From DATHZQ01 sp965216945 (GTDB lineage: Bacteria; Actinomycetota; Acidimicrobiia; Spongiisociales; UBA5794): a DNA stretch of 64,000 bases. The translations under genes and the position numbers were made by a program. The first letter of the stretch is position 1; the number at the start of each line of letters is the position of its first letter. The stretch is from NCBI GenBank assembly GCA_965216945.1, contig CBDCGU010000003.1:372001-436000 (forward strand). Direction: 5' to 3'. This document shows, piece after piece, positions 52,941 to 61,835 of this stretch. The notes below the pieces were generated by a model. The model was not told the DNA's origin and searched no databases. It saw only the letters and a program-made list of their open reading frames with translations.

Positions 52941-53891
52941 CTGGAAGCACCGCGAACAAACCGCAATCTTGCGACCGTCCTCCTGAGCGGAGGCGTCGGC
53001 GGAGCCCGCATGGCGCGAGCCCTGGCCGCCGTTCTCCCCGCGGATCGGCTGACGGTGATCGTCAACGTCGGCGATGACGACGACATGTACGGCGTCCGGG
53101 TCTGCCCGGACCTCGACACGGTGATGTACACGCTGGCCGGATTGCAGGGACCGGAAGGCTGGGGCGTGGCAGGCGACTCCTTCGAGGTGATGGACGGCCT
53201 GGACCGGCTCGGAGTCGACACCACGTTCCGGCTCGGCGACCGAGATCTGGCGACCTGCCTGTACCGCACCGAGGCACTGCAGCGAGGCGCAAGCCTCACC
53301 GAGGTGACGGCGGTCCTGGCAGCCCGGCTCGGAGTCGACGTGCAACTGTTCCCCGCAACCGACGCCGAGCTTCGCACCTGGATCCAGACCGAGGACGGTG
53401 AGTGGATTCCCTTCCAGGAGTACTTCGTGATCCGGGGTCACCGGGACAGGGTGCGCAAGGTGATCTTCGAGGGCACGATGGCCGCCCGGCCCCCCGACGG
53501 CGTGGTTGCGGCGCTGGAGGAGGCCGATCTGATCGTCGTCGCCCCTTCGAATCCCGTTCTCTCCGTGTGGCCGATCCTGGCCGTATCCGGCATCCGCAGG
53601 GCCGTCGAACGTCACGACCACGTGGTCGCTGTCAGCCCCTTGTTCGGTGGCCACACGGTGCGCGGGCCGGCCGCGACGCTCTTGGAGGCTCATGGCTTCC
53701 CTGCGGGCAATGCCGGCGTGCTCGCCGCCTACGAAGGTCTTCTGACCGATCTCATCGTCGATGTCGGCGATGCGGCAGACGCCGGCCTACCCGGCACGGA
53801 GTCCATCCATGTGGCCGCCACCAGCATCGCCGACCCGGCGGCAGGGGCTACCTTTGCGGAATGGCTGCTCGACACGATGGCGGGGCGGTGA
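52941..53891 (+). CDS. cofD: CofD/FbiA, 2-phospho-L-lactate (phosphoenolpyruvyl) transferase
   Basis: 316 aa by the start used here. Joins the lactyl or enolpyruvyl phosphate to FO in coenzyme F420 synthesis. Motifs are LSGGVGGARMARAL, VNVGDDDDMYGVRVCPDLDTV, FRLGDRDLATCLYRT and APSNPVLSVWPIL. No ATG or GTG lies ahead of the essential GGVGGAR loop; CTG 52941 (GGAGG seven bases upstream) or ATT 52938 are the only near options. A frameshift in the source sequence is possible, because an ATG at 52927 opens a 20-codon frame. It overlaps cofE by 4 bp. Confidence 0.85.
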   Translation: MEAPRTNRNLATVLLSGGVGGARMARALAAVLPADRLTVIVNVGDDDDMYGVRVCPDLDTVMYTLAGLQGPEGWGVAGDSFEVMDGLDRLGVDTTFRLGDRDLATCLYRTEALQRGASLTEVTAVLAARLGVDVQLFPATDAELRTWIQTEDGEWIPFQEYFVIRGHRDRVRKVIFEGTMAARPPDGVVAALEEADLIVVAPSNPVLSVWPILAVSGIRRAVERHDHVVAVSPLFGGHTVRGPAATLLEAHGFPAGNAGVLAAYEGLLTDLIVDVGDAADAGLPGTESIHVAATSIADPAAGATFAEWLLDTMAGR

Positions 53892-54589
53892 ACCCCCTCA
53901 CGATCCTGCCTGTACCGGGTATCGGTGACGTCGCTCCTGGAGACGACATCGCCACGATCGTGCTGGACGCCCTCGAGACGTCGGGCATCGGAATACGAGA
54001 CGGCGACGTCCTGGTGATCACACACAAGATCATCTCCAAGGCCGAGGGCCGCATCGCCGACGTCCCCGCGGACGCCGACTACCGCCGGCTTGCGGAGAAG
54101 GAGGCGTCTTCGATCGTGCGGCGCCGTGGCGATCTCATCATCACCATCACCGAGCACGGCTTCATCTGCGCCAATGCGGGCGTTGATCGATCCAACGTGG
54201 CGCCCGGCAAAGCGGTGATGCTGCCACACGATCCGGATCGCTCGGCGCACCGCATCCGGACGCGCATCGAGCACGCCACCGGGACGGAGATCGCCGTGAT
54301 CGTCTCCGACACGTTCGGCAGGCCGTGGCGGCGCGGGCTCACCGATGTCGCCATCGGCGTGTCCGGGATGGAAGCGATCGACGATCTCCGCGGGACAACC
54401 GATACCCATGGGCGGGTGCTGGACGTGACCGAGGTGGCCACCGTCGACGAGATCGCCGCAGCTGCCGATCTGGTGATGGGTAAAGCAACGTCGATTCCAC
54501 TGGCCGTTCTCCGCGGTCTGCAGTGGAAGCGTGGTGCCGGAAGAGCGACCGACCTGGTGAGGCCGCCGGCAGAGGACATGTTTCGGTGA
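53888..54589 (+). CDS. cofE: CofE, F420-0:gamma-glutamyl ligase
   Basis: 233 aa. Adds glutamate to F420-0. Motifs are PVPGIGDVAPGDDIA, DGDVLVITHKIISKAEG, RRGDLIITITEHGFICANAGVDRSN, VIVSDTFGRPWRRG. It is the single-domain form; the nitroreductase-like half of mycobacterial FbiB is absent. GTG 53888 overlaps the cofD stop (GTGA). The DNA glycosylase follows after 6 bp. Confidence 0.95.
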   Translation: MNPLTILPVPGIGDVAPGDDIATIVLDALETSGIGIRDGDVLVITHKIISKAEGRIADVPADADYRRLAEKEASSIVRRRGDLIITITEHGFICANAGVDRSNVAPGKAVMLPHDPDRSAHRIRTRIEHATGTEIAVIVSDTFGRPWRRGLTDVAIGVSGMEAIDDLRGTTDTHGRVLDVTEVATVDEIAAAADLVMGKATSIPLAVLRGLQWKRGAGRATDLVRPPAEDMFR

Positions 54590-54595
54590 GGCACG

Positions 54596-55486
54596 ATGCC
54601 TGAACTCCCCGAGATCGAGGCCTACTTGGCGGCGCTGCGCCCCCGCATCGAGGGTGAGGCGCTGGAACGTATACGCGTCCAATCGTTCTCGCTGCTGCGC
54701 ACGTTCGATCCGCCGATCGACGCCGTGGACGGCAGGCAGGTCGTGGGCCTGCGACGGCTCGGCAAGCGCATCGTGTTCGTGCTCGAGGGCGAGCTGTTCG
54801 TGGTCCTGCACCTCATGGTGGCGGGGCGGATCCACTGGTTCGAGGAGAGAGGCAAGAAGCTGCAACGCAAGTACGGGCTGGCGGCATTCGACTTCCCGAA
54901 CGGCACGCTGACGCTGACGGAGGCAGGCACCAAGCGGCGGGCCTCGCTCCACGTGGTCGCCGGCGAGGCGGCGCTCGCCGAGCTGGATCCTGGCGGTCTC
55001 GAGCTGGCGGGCAGCAGCGTCGAGGAGTTCGCCGCGGCGCTCAATGCGGAGCGGCACACGCTGAAGCGGGCCCTCACGGATGCCCGCTATCTCTCCGGCA
55101 TCGGCGGTGCGTTCGCCGACGAGATTCTCCACCGCGCCAAGCTCTCCCCGCTGCAGATGAACCACAACCTCGACCACGAGGAGATCGCCCGCCTGCACGA
55201 GGCATCGGTCGAGTTGCTCGAGGAGTGGACGCACATCCGGATCGAGGAGACCGGGGACGGATTCCCCGAGAAGGTGACGGCGTTCCACCCGGCGATGGCC
55301 GTGCACGGCAAGTACGGAGAGGATTGTCCGGTGTGTGGTGCCCCTGTGCAACGCATCCAGTACGCCTCCCGGGAGACCAACTACTGCCCGGGATGTCAGA
55401 CCGGCGGCAAGATCCTCGCCGACCGCTCACTCAGCCGGCTTCTCAAGGACGATTGGCCGCAGTCGCTCGACGAGCTGGAGGGCTGA
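54596..55486 (+). CDS. Fpg/Nei-family DNA glycosylase
   Basis: 296 aa. Removes oxidised bases from DNA. It begins PELPEIEAYL with the catalytic Pro2 and Glu3, has the conserved Lys in RRLGKRIVF, the helix-two-turn-helix YLSGIGGAFADEILHRAKL, and a zinc finger (CPVCGAPVQRIQYASRETNYCPGC). Whether it prefers 8-oxoguanine (Fpg) or oxidised pyrimidines (Nei) cannot be told. ATG 54598 follows cofE by 6 bp; the frame given starts at the ATG after the GAGGCACG leader. Confidence 0.9.
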   Translation: MPELPEIEAYLAALRPRIEGEALERIRVQSFSLLRTFDPPIDAVDGRQVVGLRRLGKRIVFVLEGELFVVLHLMVAGRIHWFEERGKKLQRKYGLAAFDFPNGTLTLTEAGTKRRASLHVVAGEAALAELDPGGLELAGSSVEEFAAALNAERHTLKRALTDARYLSGIGGAFADEILHRAKLSPLQMNHNLDHEEIARLHEASVELLEEWTHIRIEETGDGFPEKVTAFHPAMAVHGKYGEDCPVCGAPVQRIQYASRETNYCPGCQTGGKILADRSLSRLLKDDWPQSLDELEG

Positions 55487-55546
55487 CCGGCCCGGACCGG
55501 TCGGGCGCCGCCGCTGCCGGAGCGAACCAGCTGATGGCAGCCGCGG

Positions 55547-56494
55547 TCAGAACCCCGGGTGCGCCCGGAACCACTCGACGGTTTGGGGAATACCCTCCTC
55601 GAGCGCCACCCACGGCTCCCAGCCGAGCAGGGTCTTGGCTTTGCCTGCGTCCAGACAGGAACGGGCGACATCGCCGCTCTTTCCGGCGGCGTATGCGGGC
55701 CGGGTGTCCACGCCGACGGCGGCCGCGATCATCGCGTACAGCTCGTTGATCGACGTCTCCCGACCCGTGCCGATGTTCAGGTACTCGTTGCCACCGGTCT
55801 CGGCCGCACGAATGCACGCATCGACGACGTCCTCCACATAGACGAAATCGCGCGTGATGGAACCATCACCGTAGATCGTTGGGGTTTCGCCGCCGAGCAG
55901 CAGCTGGCTGAAGATCGCAACCACCCCGGCCTCACCATGCGGGTCCTGCCATGGGCCGTACACGTTGGCGAAGCCAAGCGATACGAAGTCCATGCCGTGG
56001 GCCATGGCGAAATAGTGCAAGTAGTCGTCGGTGATCTTCTTGGCGACACCGTAGGGCGACTCGGGACGCCGTTCGACCGTCTCCGGCGTTGGCAACACAT
56101 CGGTGGTGCCGAAGCTGGCTCCGCCGGACGAGCCGAACACGAACCGTGCAGCGCCGGACTGGACGGCGGCGCGCATGACGTTGACCCCTCCCACGAGGTT
56201 GATGCTGGCGTCGTTCACGGGGTCCACGACGGAATGACGGGCGTCGATCTGTGCTGCCAGGTGGAACACGACCTCTGGCCGGAAACGGTCCGCCAGATCC
56301 CCCACCTCCGGTTTGCGGATGTCGATCTGGTGGAAGACGACGCTCCCTGCGGTGCGTGCCTCGGCGAGGCGCTCGAGACGCCCGGTGCTCAAGTCGTCGA
56401 CGACGAGAACCTCGGCACCGTCATCGACGAGCCGGTTGACGAGGTTGGCGCCAATGAACCCGGCGCCGCCCGTCACGAGTGCTTTGGTGATCAT
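55547..56494 (-). CDS. NAD-dependent sugar epimerase (GalE-like)
   Basis: 315 aa extended short-chain dehydrogenase. Motifs are VTGGAGFIGANLV, VFHLAAQIDARHSV, SSGGASFG and the catalytic YGVAKK, then YGPWQDP and TRDFVYVEDVVDA. It probably interconverts UDP-glucose and UDP-galactose or a related pair for the envelope. ATG 56494 follows TAGTCT by seven bases (leaderless). It is divergent from ugd. Confidence 0.88.
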   Translation of the reverse strand: MITKALVTGGAGFIGANLVNRLVDDGAEVLVVDDLSTGRLERLAEARTAGSVVFHQIDIRKPEVGDLADRFRPEVVFHLAAQIDARHSVVDPVNDASINLVGGVNVMRAAVQSGAARFVFGSSGGASFGTTDVLPTPETVERRPESPYGVAKKITDDYLHYFAMAHGMDFVSLGFANVYGPWQDPHGEAGVVAIFSQLLLGGETPTIYGDGSITRDFVYVEDVVDACIRAAETGGNEYLNIGTGRETSINELYAMIAAAVGVDTRPAYAAGKSGDVARSCLDAGKAKTLLGWEPWVALEEGIPQTVEWFRAHPGF

Positions 56495-56501
56495 GGAGGC
56501 G

Positions 56502-56507
56502 AGACTA
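56502..56507 (-). promoter_or_regulatory. -10 box of probable leaderless transcript
   Basis: TAGTCT on the minus strand, seven bases before ATG 56494 of the epimerase gene. Confidence 0.5.
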
Positions 56508-56622
56508 CCCACGGTGCGATTCGGCTCGGTCGCCCGACCCATTGCTCGGATACGGGCCATCCCTAGACTTGAGCCGGCGGGGAACGGGTGCGGGCCATGA
56601 TCTCAAGCGGGGGACGTCATTC

Positions 56623-57960
56623 ATGCTCAAGGTTGCGGTCATCGGGACCGGATACGTAGGAACGGTTGCAGCCGTGGCCTTCTCGGCCATCGGCAACCGC
56701 GTCGTGGGCATCGAGGCAGACCCGCACAAGCTCGACTCACTCGAGAAGGGCACCGCGCCGTTCCACGAGCCGGGCCTCGACGAGCACCTCAGGGAGCAGA
56801 TGGCCCGCGGCAACCTCACGTTCACGGCCGACACGGCAGCCGGGGTCAGCGACGCCGACGTGGTGTTCCTCTGCGTCGGTACCCCCCCGGCCCCGACGGG
56901 CCGGCCCGATCTCACCGCACTGCGCAGGGCCACCCGTGATGCGGGAGCCGCCTTGACCGGCCACACCGTTGTGATCACCAAGAGCACGGTGCCGATCGGT
57001 TGGGGCGACGAGATGCGAGCCATTCTCAGCCAGGCGGCGCCGGCGGAGGCGGTCGTCGACGTGGTCTCCAACCCCGAGTTCCTCCGCGAGGGGTCGGCCG
57101 TCCACGACTTCCTGTATCCCGACCGCGTCGTGCTCGGCGGGGACTCGGAGGAAGCGCTCGACGTGGTCTACCGGCTGTACCGGCCGATCCTCGAGCAAAC
57201 GTTCTCGGGAGGCGATCGCAGCCACCAACCTGCGTTGATCCGCACGGATCTGGCGACGGCGGAGACGATCAAGTACGCCGCCAACGGTTTTCTCGCCACC
57301 AAGATCGCCTACATCAACGAGATCGCACGCATCTGCGATTCGGCGGGGGCGGATGTCGAGACGGTCGCCGAGGCGGTCGGCCTCGACCACCGGATCGAGC
57401 GCAAGTTCCTCGGCGCCGGCATTGGCTTCGGGGGATCGTGCTTCGCCAAGGACCTCCAGGCCCTCGAGCACTACGGTGTCGACCACGACCTCGAGTTGCA
57501 GATCCTGGGTGCGGTGAATCCGTCCAACGTCACCCAGCGTCTACAGATCGTCGAGAAGCTGCGGGACGGCCTCGACGGTCTCGGCGGCAAGCGGATCGCG
57601 CTCTTCGGACTGGCGTACAAGCCCAACACGGACGACGTCCGTGAGGCGCCGTCGGTCACCATCGTGCAGAGCCTGCTCGACGAGGGAGCCTCCGTCGTGG
57701 CCGTCGATCCCGTGGTCAAGCATCTCCCGGAGATCCCCGCGCTTCCCACCGCAGCCGACCCGTACGATGCAGTCACCGGGGCCGACGCCATGGTGTTGAT
57801 CACCGAGTGGAAGGACTTCGGCACGATCGATCTGGCGACGGTCGCCCGCCTCATGCGCGGAGACCTGCTGGTCGACGGGCGCAACTGGCTCGACCCGGAG
57901 CGGGTGGTGAGCGCCGGGCTGCGCTACATCGCAATGGGTAGGCGAGCCGGCTCACGCTGA
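56623..57960 (+). CDS. ugd: UDP-glucose/UDP-sugar 6-dehydrogenase
   Basis: 445 aa. Oxidises UDP-glucose to UDP-glucuronate. NAD motif GTGYVGTVAA, CVGTPPAPTGRPDL, SNPEFLREGSA, the substrate Lys/Asn region KYAANGFLATKIAYINEIA, and the catalytic Cys in GIGFGGSCFAKDLQ, all intact. ATG 56623 has GGGGGA upstream; a TAGACT box (56564) would give a 47-nt leader. It pairs with the epimerase in supplying sugar nucleotides. Confidence 0.94.
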   Translation: MLKVAVIGTGYVGTVAAVAFSAIGNRVVGIEADPHKLDSLEKGTAPFHEPGLDEHLREQMARGNLTFTADTAAGVSDADVVFLCVGTPPAPTGRPDLTALRRATRDAGAALTGHTVVITKSTVPIGWGDEMRAILSQAAPAEAVVDVVSNPEFLREGSAVHDFLYPDRVVLGGDSEEALDVVYRLYRPILEQTFSGGDRSHQPALIRTDLATAETIKYAANGFLATKIAYINEIARICDSAGADVETVAEAVGLDHRIERKFLGAGIGFGGSCFAKDLQALEHYGVDHDLELQILGAVNPSNVTQRLQIVEKLRDGLDGLGGKRIALFGLAYKPNTDDVREAPSVTIVQSLLDEGASVVAVDPVVKHLPEIPALPTAADPYDAVTGADAMVLITEWKDFGTIDLATVARLMRGDLLVDGRNWLDPERVVSAGLRYIAMGRRAGSR

Positions 57961-58021
57961 GTGGTCTCGCGACAAGCAGCCTCGGCCAAACCCGAAACGT
58001 CGGCGTACGAGAGGACACGCA

Positions 58022-59788
58022 GTGGGGCTCGATAGCTGGCTGACGCTGGTCACCCTCCTCGCCTTGGTCATCGGCATGGCCAGGGAGCTGGTACCCCCGA
58101 CCCTTGCCGTCCTCGGCGGCAGCATCCTCCTGATGCTGACCGGCGTCATCACGACCCAGGAGGCGTTCGCCGGATTCTCCAACCCCGCTCCTCTCACCGT
58201 GGCGGCGCTGTACATCGTCGCCGCGGCCGTGAGCCGGACGGGGCTCCTCCGCCAGCCATTGAGCTCCGTGCTCGCATCGACCAAGAGTGACCGTGGTGTC
58301 CTCGCCCGGCTCCTCCCGGGCGTTGCCGCCAGCTCGTCGTTCCTCAACAACACACCCATCGTGGCGATGCTGGTGCCCGAGATCAGCAGCTGGGCGCATC
58401 GCCGCGGCCGGGCGCCCAGCCGCTTCCTCATGCCCATGTCGTTTGCCGCGATCGTCGGCGGCACCATCACCCTCGTTGGAACCTCCACCAACCTCCTCGT
58501 CTCCGGGCTCTTGGAGGAACGCACGGGCGAACCCCTCGGGTTCTTCGAGATCACGCCGGTGGGACTGCCGGTGACCGTGGTGTGCGTCACCGCCATCGTG
58601 CTTCTGGCCGGCCGACTCCTGCCGGACAAACGCAGCCCCCGTGAGGAACTGTCTGAGGAGTTCCGCCAGTTCGTCGTCGAGATGAGCGTGGTGCCGGGTG
58701 GACCACTCGACGGCGTGGAGGTCGAGGAGGGCGGACTTCGGCACCTCACCGGCGTCTTCCTCGTGGAGATCGAACGTGGCGAGCACGTGATATCGCCGGT
58801 GCGTCCCACGACGTCGCTCAGCGGCGGTGACCTGCTGCGCTTCGTCGGCAAGGCCACCGAAGTCGTCGACCTGCTCGAGATGCCAGGACTCGAGTCTGCC
58901 CACGCCGCCCAGATGGGCGGGTTCAACCTCACTCGCAGCAACTTCTACGAGGCCGTGGTGGGGCCGTCGTCGCCCCTGGCGGGGACGACGCTCAAGGAGG
59001 CTCACTTCCGCAGCAGGTACCAGGGAGCCGTCGTGGCCATCCACCGCGGTGGGCAACGCATCGACGCAAAGTTTGGCGAGGTGCGCCTGCGGCCGGCCGA
59101 CACACTCGTGGTGCTGGCCGAGAGCGGGTTCCGCGAGCGGTATCGCGACCGCCAGGACTTCCTCTTGATCTCCCGACTCGGAGAGCCCGTCGCCAGCGAG
59201 GCGCGACCCCGGATCATCACTCTGCTGGTGGCCGCCGGGTTTCTCGTCATGGCCGCCGGCGGTGTGATGCCGATCCTCCACGCAGCACTGCTGGCCGATC
59301 TGGCAATCCTCGCCTTCGGGGTGCTCACGCCTTCCCAGGCACGCAACGCGGTGAACCTGGACGTGGTGCTGCTGGTCGCGGGCTCCTTCGGTCTCGCAGC
59401 CGCAATGGAGCAATCCGGGCTCGCCCAACAGATCGCCATGGGGCTCGTGGACTGGCTCGATCCGCTCGGGGTCACCGGCGTGCTGGTCGGGATCATCCTG
59501 GCGACCCTGCTCCTCACCGAGTCGGTGTCGAACGCCGCGGCCGCCGTGGTCGTATTCCCCATTGCATTCGCTGCGGCAACCGAGCTGGGCGTGGATCCAC
59601 GCGGGTTCGCCATTGCGGTTGCGGTGGCGGCCTCGGCGTCGTTCCTCACGCCGATCGGCTACCAGACGAACATGATGGTGTACGGCCCCGGGGGCTACCG
59701 CTACTCGGACTACTCACGCCTCGGGGCACCGCTCACCCTGATCACGATCATCGTCACCGTCGTCGCCGTCCAGGCCGTGTGGCTCTGA
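58022..59788 (+). CDS. SLC13-type permease with RCK_C domains
   Basis: 588 aa. Two membrane halves (about 5-200 and 400-588) flank a cytoplasmic part with two RCK_C/TrkA-C domains (about 210-390: GGPLDGVEVEEGGLRHLTGVFLVEI and SPLAGTTLKEAHFRSRYQGAVVAIHRGG). Each half has the signature of the SLC13/ArsB superfamily (SSFLNNTPIVAMLVP; SASFLTPIGYQTNMMVYGPGGYRYSDY). Likely substrates are sulfate or dicarboxylates driven by Na+ or H+; not settled by sequence. GTG 58022 is used. Confidence 0.88.
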   Translation: MGLDSWLTLVTLLALVIGMARELVPPTLAVLGGSILLMLTGVITTQEAFAGFSNPAPLTVAALYIVAAAVSRTGLLRQPLSSVLASTKSDRGVLARLLPGVAASSSFLNNTPIVAMLVPEISSWAHRRGRAPSRFLMPMSFAAIVGGTITLVGTSTNLLVSGLLEERTGEPLGFFEITPVGLPVTVVCVTAIVLLAGRLLPDKRSPREELSEEFRQFVVEMSVVPGGPLDGVEVEEGGLRHLTGVFLVEIERGEHVISPVRPTTSLSGGDLLRFVGKATEVVDLLEMPGLESAHAAQMGGFNLTRSNFYEAVVGPSSPLAGTTLKEAHFRSRYQGAVVAIHRGGQRIDAKFGEVRLRPADTLVVLAESGFRERYRDRQDFLLISRLGEPVASEARPRIITLLVAAGFLVMAAGGVMPILHAALLADLAILAFGVLTPSQARNAVNLDVVLLVAGSFGLAAAMEQSGLAQQIAMGLVDWLDPLGVTGVLVGIILATLLLTESVSNAAAAVVVFPIAFAAATELGVDPRGFAIAVAVAASASFLTPIGYQTNMMVYGPGGYRYSDYSRLGAPLTLITIIVTVVAVQAVWL

Positions 59789-59808
59789 GCGACGACACCG
59801 GCGGCGTC

Positions 59809-60537
59809 TCACGCCGGCGGTGGTGGCAGGTGCTTCGCAAACAGCTCGGCGAGGCGCTCGAGAGCATCACCCGCCACGTCGAAGTCGTATGACGGCAGGT
59901 AGTCGTCGAGGAAGTCGGCGCCCACGCCGGAGTAAATGACGAGCTCGGCCTGGGGCACACTGTCGCGGAGGGCAGACAGCGCATCGGTATCGCCACGGTC
60001 GTCATCGCGTCCCAACAGCCCCAGCACGGCACCGTCGTATCCGGCGAGGGATTTAGCGACCGACCGGGGGGGAGTCGCAACCAGCCCGAGCGCTGCGGCC
60101 CCCCTGCCGACGGCGGTCCTGGCCGCGGGCAGGCCCCCATCGCCCAGCCCGAGAACACCGAATCCGTGCTCGGCGCTCGACCAGAATCCCGATGGGTTCT
60201 GGATGAACGCCACGACATCGGCAAGGTCTCCGTCGAGGCGCGTAGCGGGGAGTTGTGCGAACGCGGCGGCGGCCTCGTCCGGTGGCGCCGACCGCTGCGG
60301 AGCCTCACCGCCATAGAGGTCGGGTACCACCACCGCAAGACCCTGCCTGGCAATGCGGCGGGCCACATCCTTCACGTTGCCGGTGATGCCCCAGGCGGAT
60401 ACAGCGACGACGATCGTCGGCCACTCCCCCGCGAGGTCCGGTCGGGCGAGGTAGCCGCGGTGGGTGCGCGAGCCCACCACGATGGTCGTGGTACCGAACA
60501 GGATCGGCACCTTACCCTCGCCCTTCAGCACGCTCAC
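59809..60537 (-). CDS. Dienelactone hydrolase-like protein lacking catalytic residues
   Basis: 242 aa alpha/beta hydrolase. It aligns with dienelactone hydrolases along its length: ARPDLAGEWPTIVVAVSAWG, ARRIARQGLAVVVPDLYGG, and the nucleophile elbow. But the elbow reads GLGDGG where GxCxGG is usual, and the late His motif (gHgF) reads GADF. The Asp (LLGRDDD) remains. So nucleophile and His both appear lost, and it is probably not a hydrolase. GTG 60537 has AGAGGAG ten bases upstream; GTG 60531 is possible. Confidence 0.75.
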   Translation of the reverse strand: MSVLKGEGKVPILFGTTTIVVGSRTHRGYLARPDLAGEWPTIVVAVSAWGITGNVKDVARRIARQGLAVVVPDLYGGEAPQRSAPPDEAAAAFAQLPATRLDGDLADVVAFIQNPSGFWSSAEHGFGVLGLGDGGLPAARTAVGRGAAALGLVATPPRSVAKSLAGYDGAVLGLLGRDDDRGDTDALSALRDSVPQAELVIYSGVGADFLDDYLPSYDFDVAGDALERLAELFAKHLPPPPA

Positions 60538-60712
60538 TCGTCGCCGTCTCCTCTGGCGTCGCCTCGGATCGGCCGCAACTGTAGCCGGGTCGGCTGCTCC
60601 GGCTGCTCCACCAGTGATACGAGCGCCCCATGGACTCGCTGGAGGGGACCCACCATGCTCGCGGGAGGACACCGAGCCGTTGCTGTCGCTCGCCGACGTC
60701 GGCGTCACCGTC

Positions 60713-61054
60713 ATGGCGTCGGAAGAGGATGCGGTCGAGGCGTTCGGCCTGCTCGACCGTCTCCTCCTTTCCGAAGAGGGACGAGACTGCCTCACAGACG
60801 ATCTGGTTGCCTCGATGAATGCGGACTCGGGGGATGTGACGTTCACCGCTCAGTCGACCGTGACGCCCTCCCCGAGTGCGGATGTGCTCGTTCGTATCGA
60901 CGTCTCCGCAGACAATGGAGTCTCCTTCGTGATGGAACTCTCGGCGTCGCGTCGCGGATCGATCGTCGTGCTCGGTGCTTTCGCCGGCTTCGGTGAACCG
61001 GCCGACGCCGAGCTGCGCGATGCGCTGTTGAGCGCAGCCACGCCTGCTGCCTGA
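60713..61054 (+). CDS. Hypothetical protein, start uncertain
   Basis: 113 aa from ATG 60713: EDAVEAFGLLDRLLLSEEGRDCL, a Ser/Thr-rich middle, and an alternating beta-like end (VLVRIDVSADNGVSFVMELSASRRGSIVVLG). I recognise no family. In-frame TTG 60680 and GTG 60614 are other starts. It ends 8 bp before the convergent biotin ligase gene. The even composition supports a real gene, but weakly. Confidence 0.4.
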   Translation: MASEEDAVEAFGLLDRLLLSEEGRDCLTDDLVASMNADSGDVTFTAQSTVTPSPSADVLVRIDVSADNGVSFVMELSASRRGSIVVLGAFAGFGEPADAELRDALLSAATPAA

Positions 61055-61061
61055 TGGGGAT

Positions 61062-61817
61062 CTAACCACGTCCCCGGCGTGGCTCGTGAGCGGTCCGTAC
61101 CGCACGGACCTCCCCGGACGAGAGAATGCGGCGCCCGGTGGGCGTGTCGACGACAAGACCACCTCCCGGATCGATGTCGACGGCAATGCCGGTGCCGGCG
61201 GGCTGCCAGGTGATCTCCTGACCGAGGGTCACACACGCCGCCCGGTACTCGGCTGCGCCCCAGCGATCGGGGTCGCCTCCGGCGATCTCGAGCAGTCGTC
61301 CGGCCCAATGCTCGCCGATCGCGGCAGCGAGCTCGGGCCCGGGGTCCTCTTCGCATGCGGCGGCGATGCCGCCCGGTGCGCCGGGCCACCACAGGTTCAC
61401 CCCACACCCGATGACGACCCAATCGGATTCGGCCTCGGTGAGGATGCCGCCCAGCTTCCCATCGGGAGTGACGAGGTCGTTGGGCCACTTCAACCCCGCA
61501 GCCGTGCCGCTGAGGTCGGTGAGCGCCCGCCGCACGCACAGGCCCGCCACCAATGTGAGGCGGGAGCGCACCTCGGGTGACCACGCGCTGCGGAAGGCCA
61601 GCGACGAGTACATCGCCCGCGGCGCCTCCAACCACCTCCGGCCGGAACGTCCGCGACCCTGCACCTGCCGACGGGCGACCACGAGCGTCGGCGTGCCGGC
61701 AACCTGGGCCGCCTTCCGAGCTTCGTCCTGGGTCGACCCAACCGTCTCCCGGACGACCGTCGCGTAATGTGTAGCCAACTTCGTCCTCGGCGAGTCTGAC
61801 AAGTCGAGGATCGACAC
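61062..61817 (-). CDS. birA: Biotin-protein ligase, single domain
   Basis: 251 aa. Attaches biotin to the carboxyl carrier domain of acyl-CoA carboxylase. Motifs are VGSTQDEARK, the biotinyl-AMP loop GRGRSGRRW, KWPNDL and GGILTEAESDWVVIGCGVN. The N-terminal DNA-binding domain of E. coli BirA is missing, so it cannot act as that kind of repressor. GTG 61817 is proposed; TTG 61802 is the alternative. It is divergent from accD with 18 bp between the starts, fitting its substrate. Confidence 0.9.
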   Translation of the reverse strand: MSILDLSDSPRTKLATHYATVVRETVGSTQDEARKAAQVAGTPTLVVARRQVQGRGRSGRRWLEAPRAMYSSLAFRSAWSPEVRSRLTLVAGLCVRRALTDLSGTAAGLKWPNDLVTPDGKLGGILTEAESDWVVIGCGVNLWWPGAPGGIAAACEEDPGPELAAAIGEHWAGRLLEIAGGDPDRWGAAEYRAACVTLGQEITWQPAGTGIAVDIDPGGGLVVDTPTGRRILSSGEVRAVRTAHEPRRGRG

Positions 61818-61835
61818 TACCCCCCGGGGGGATCG

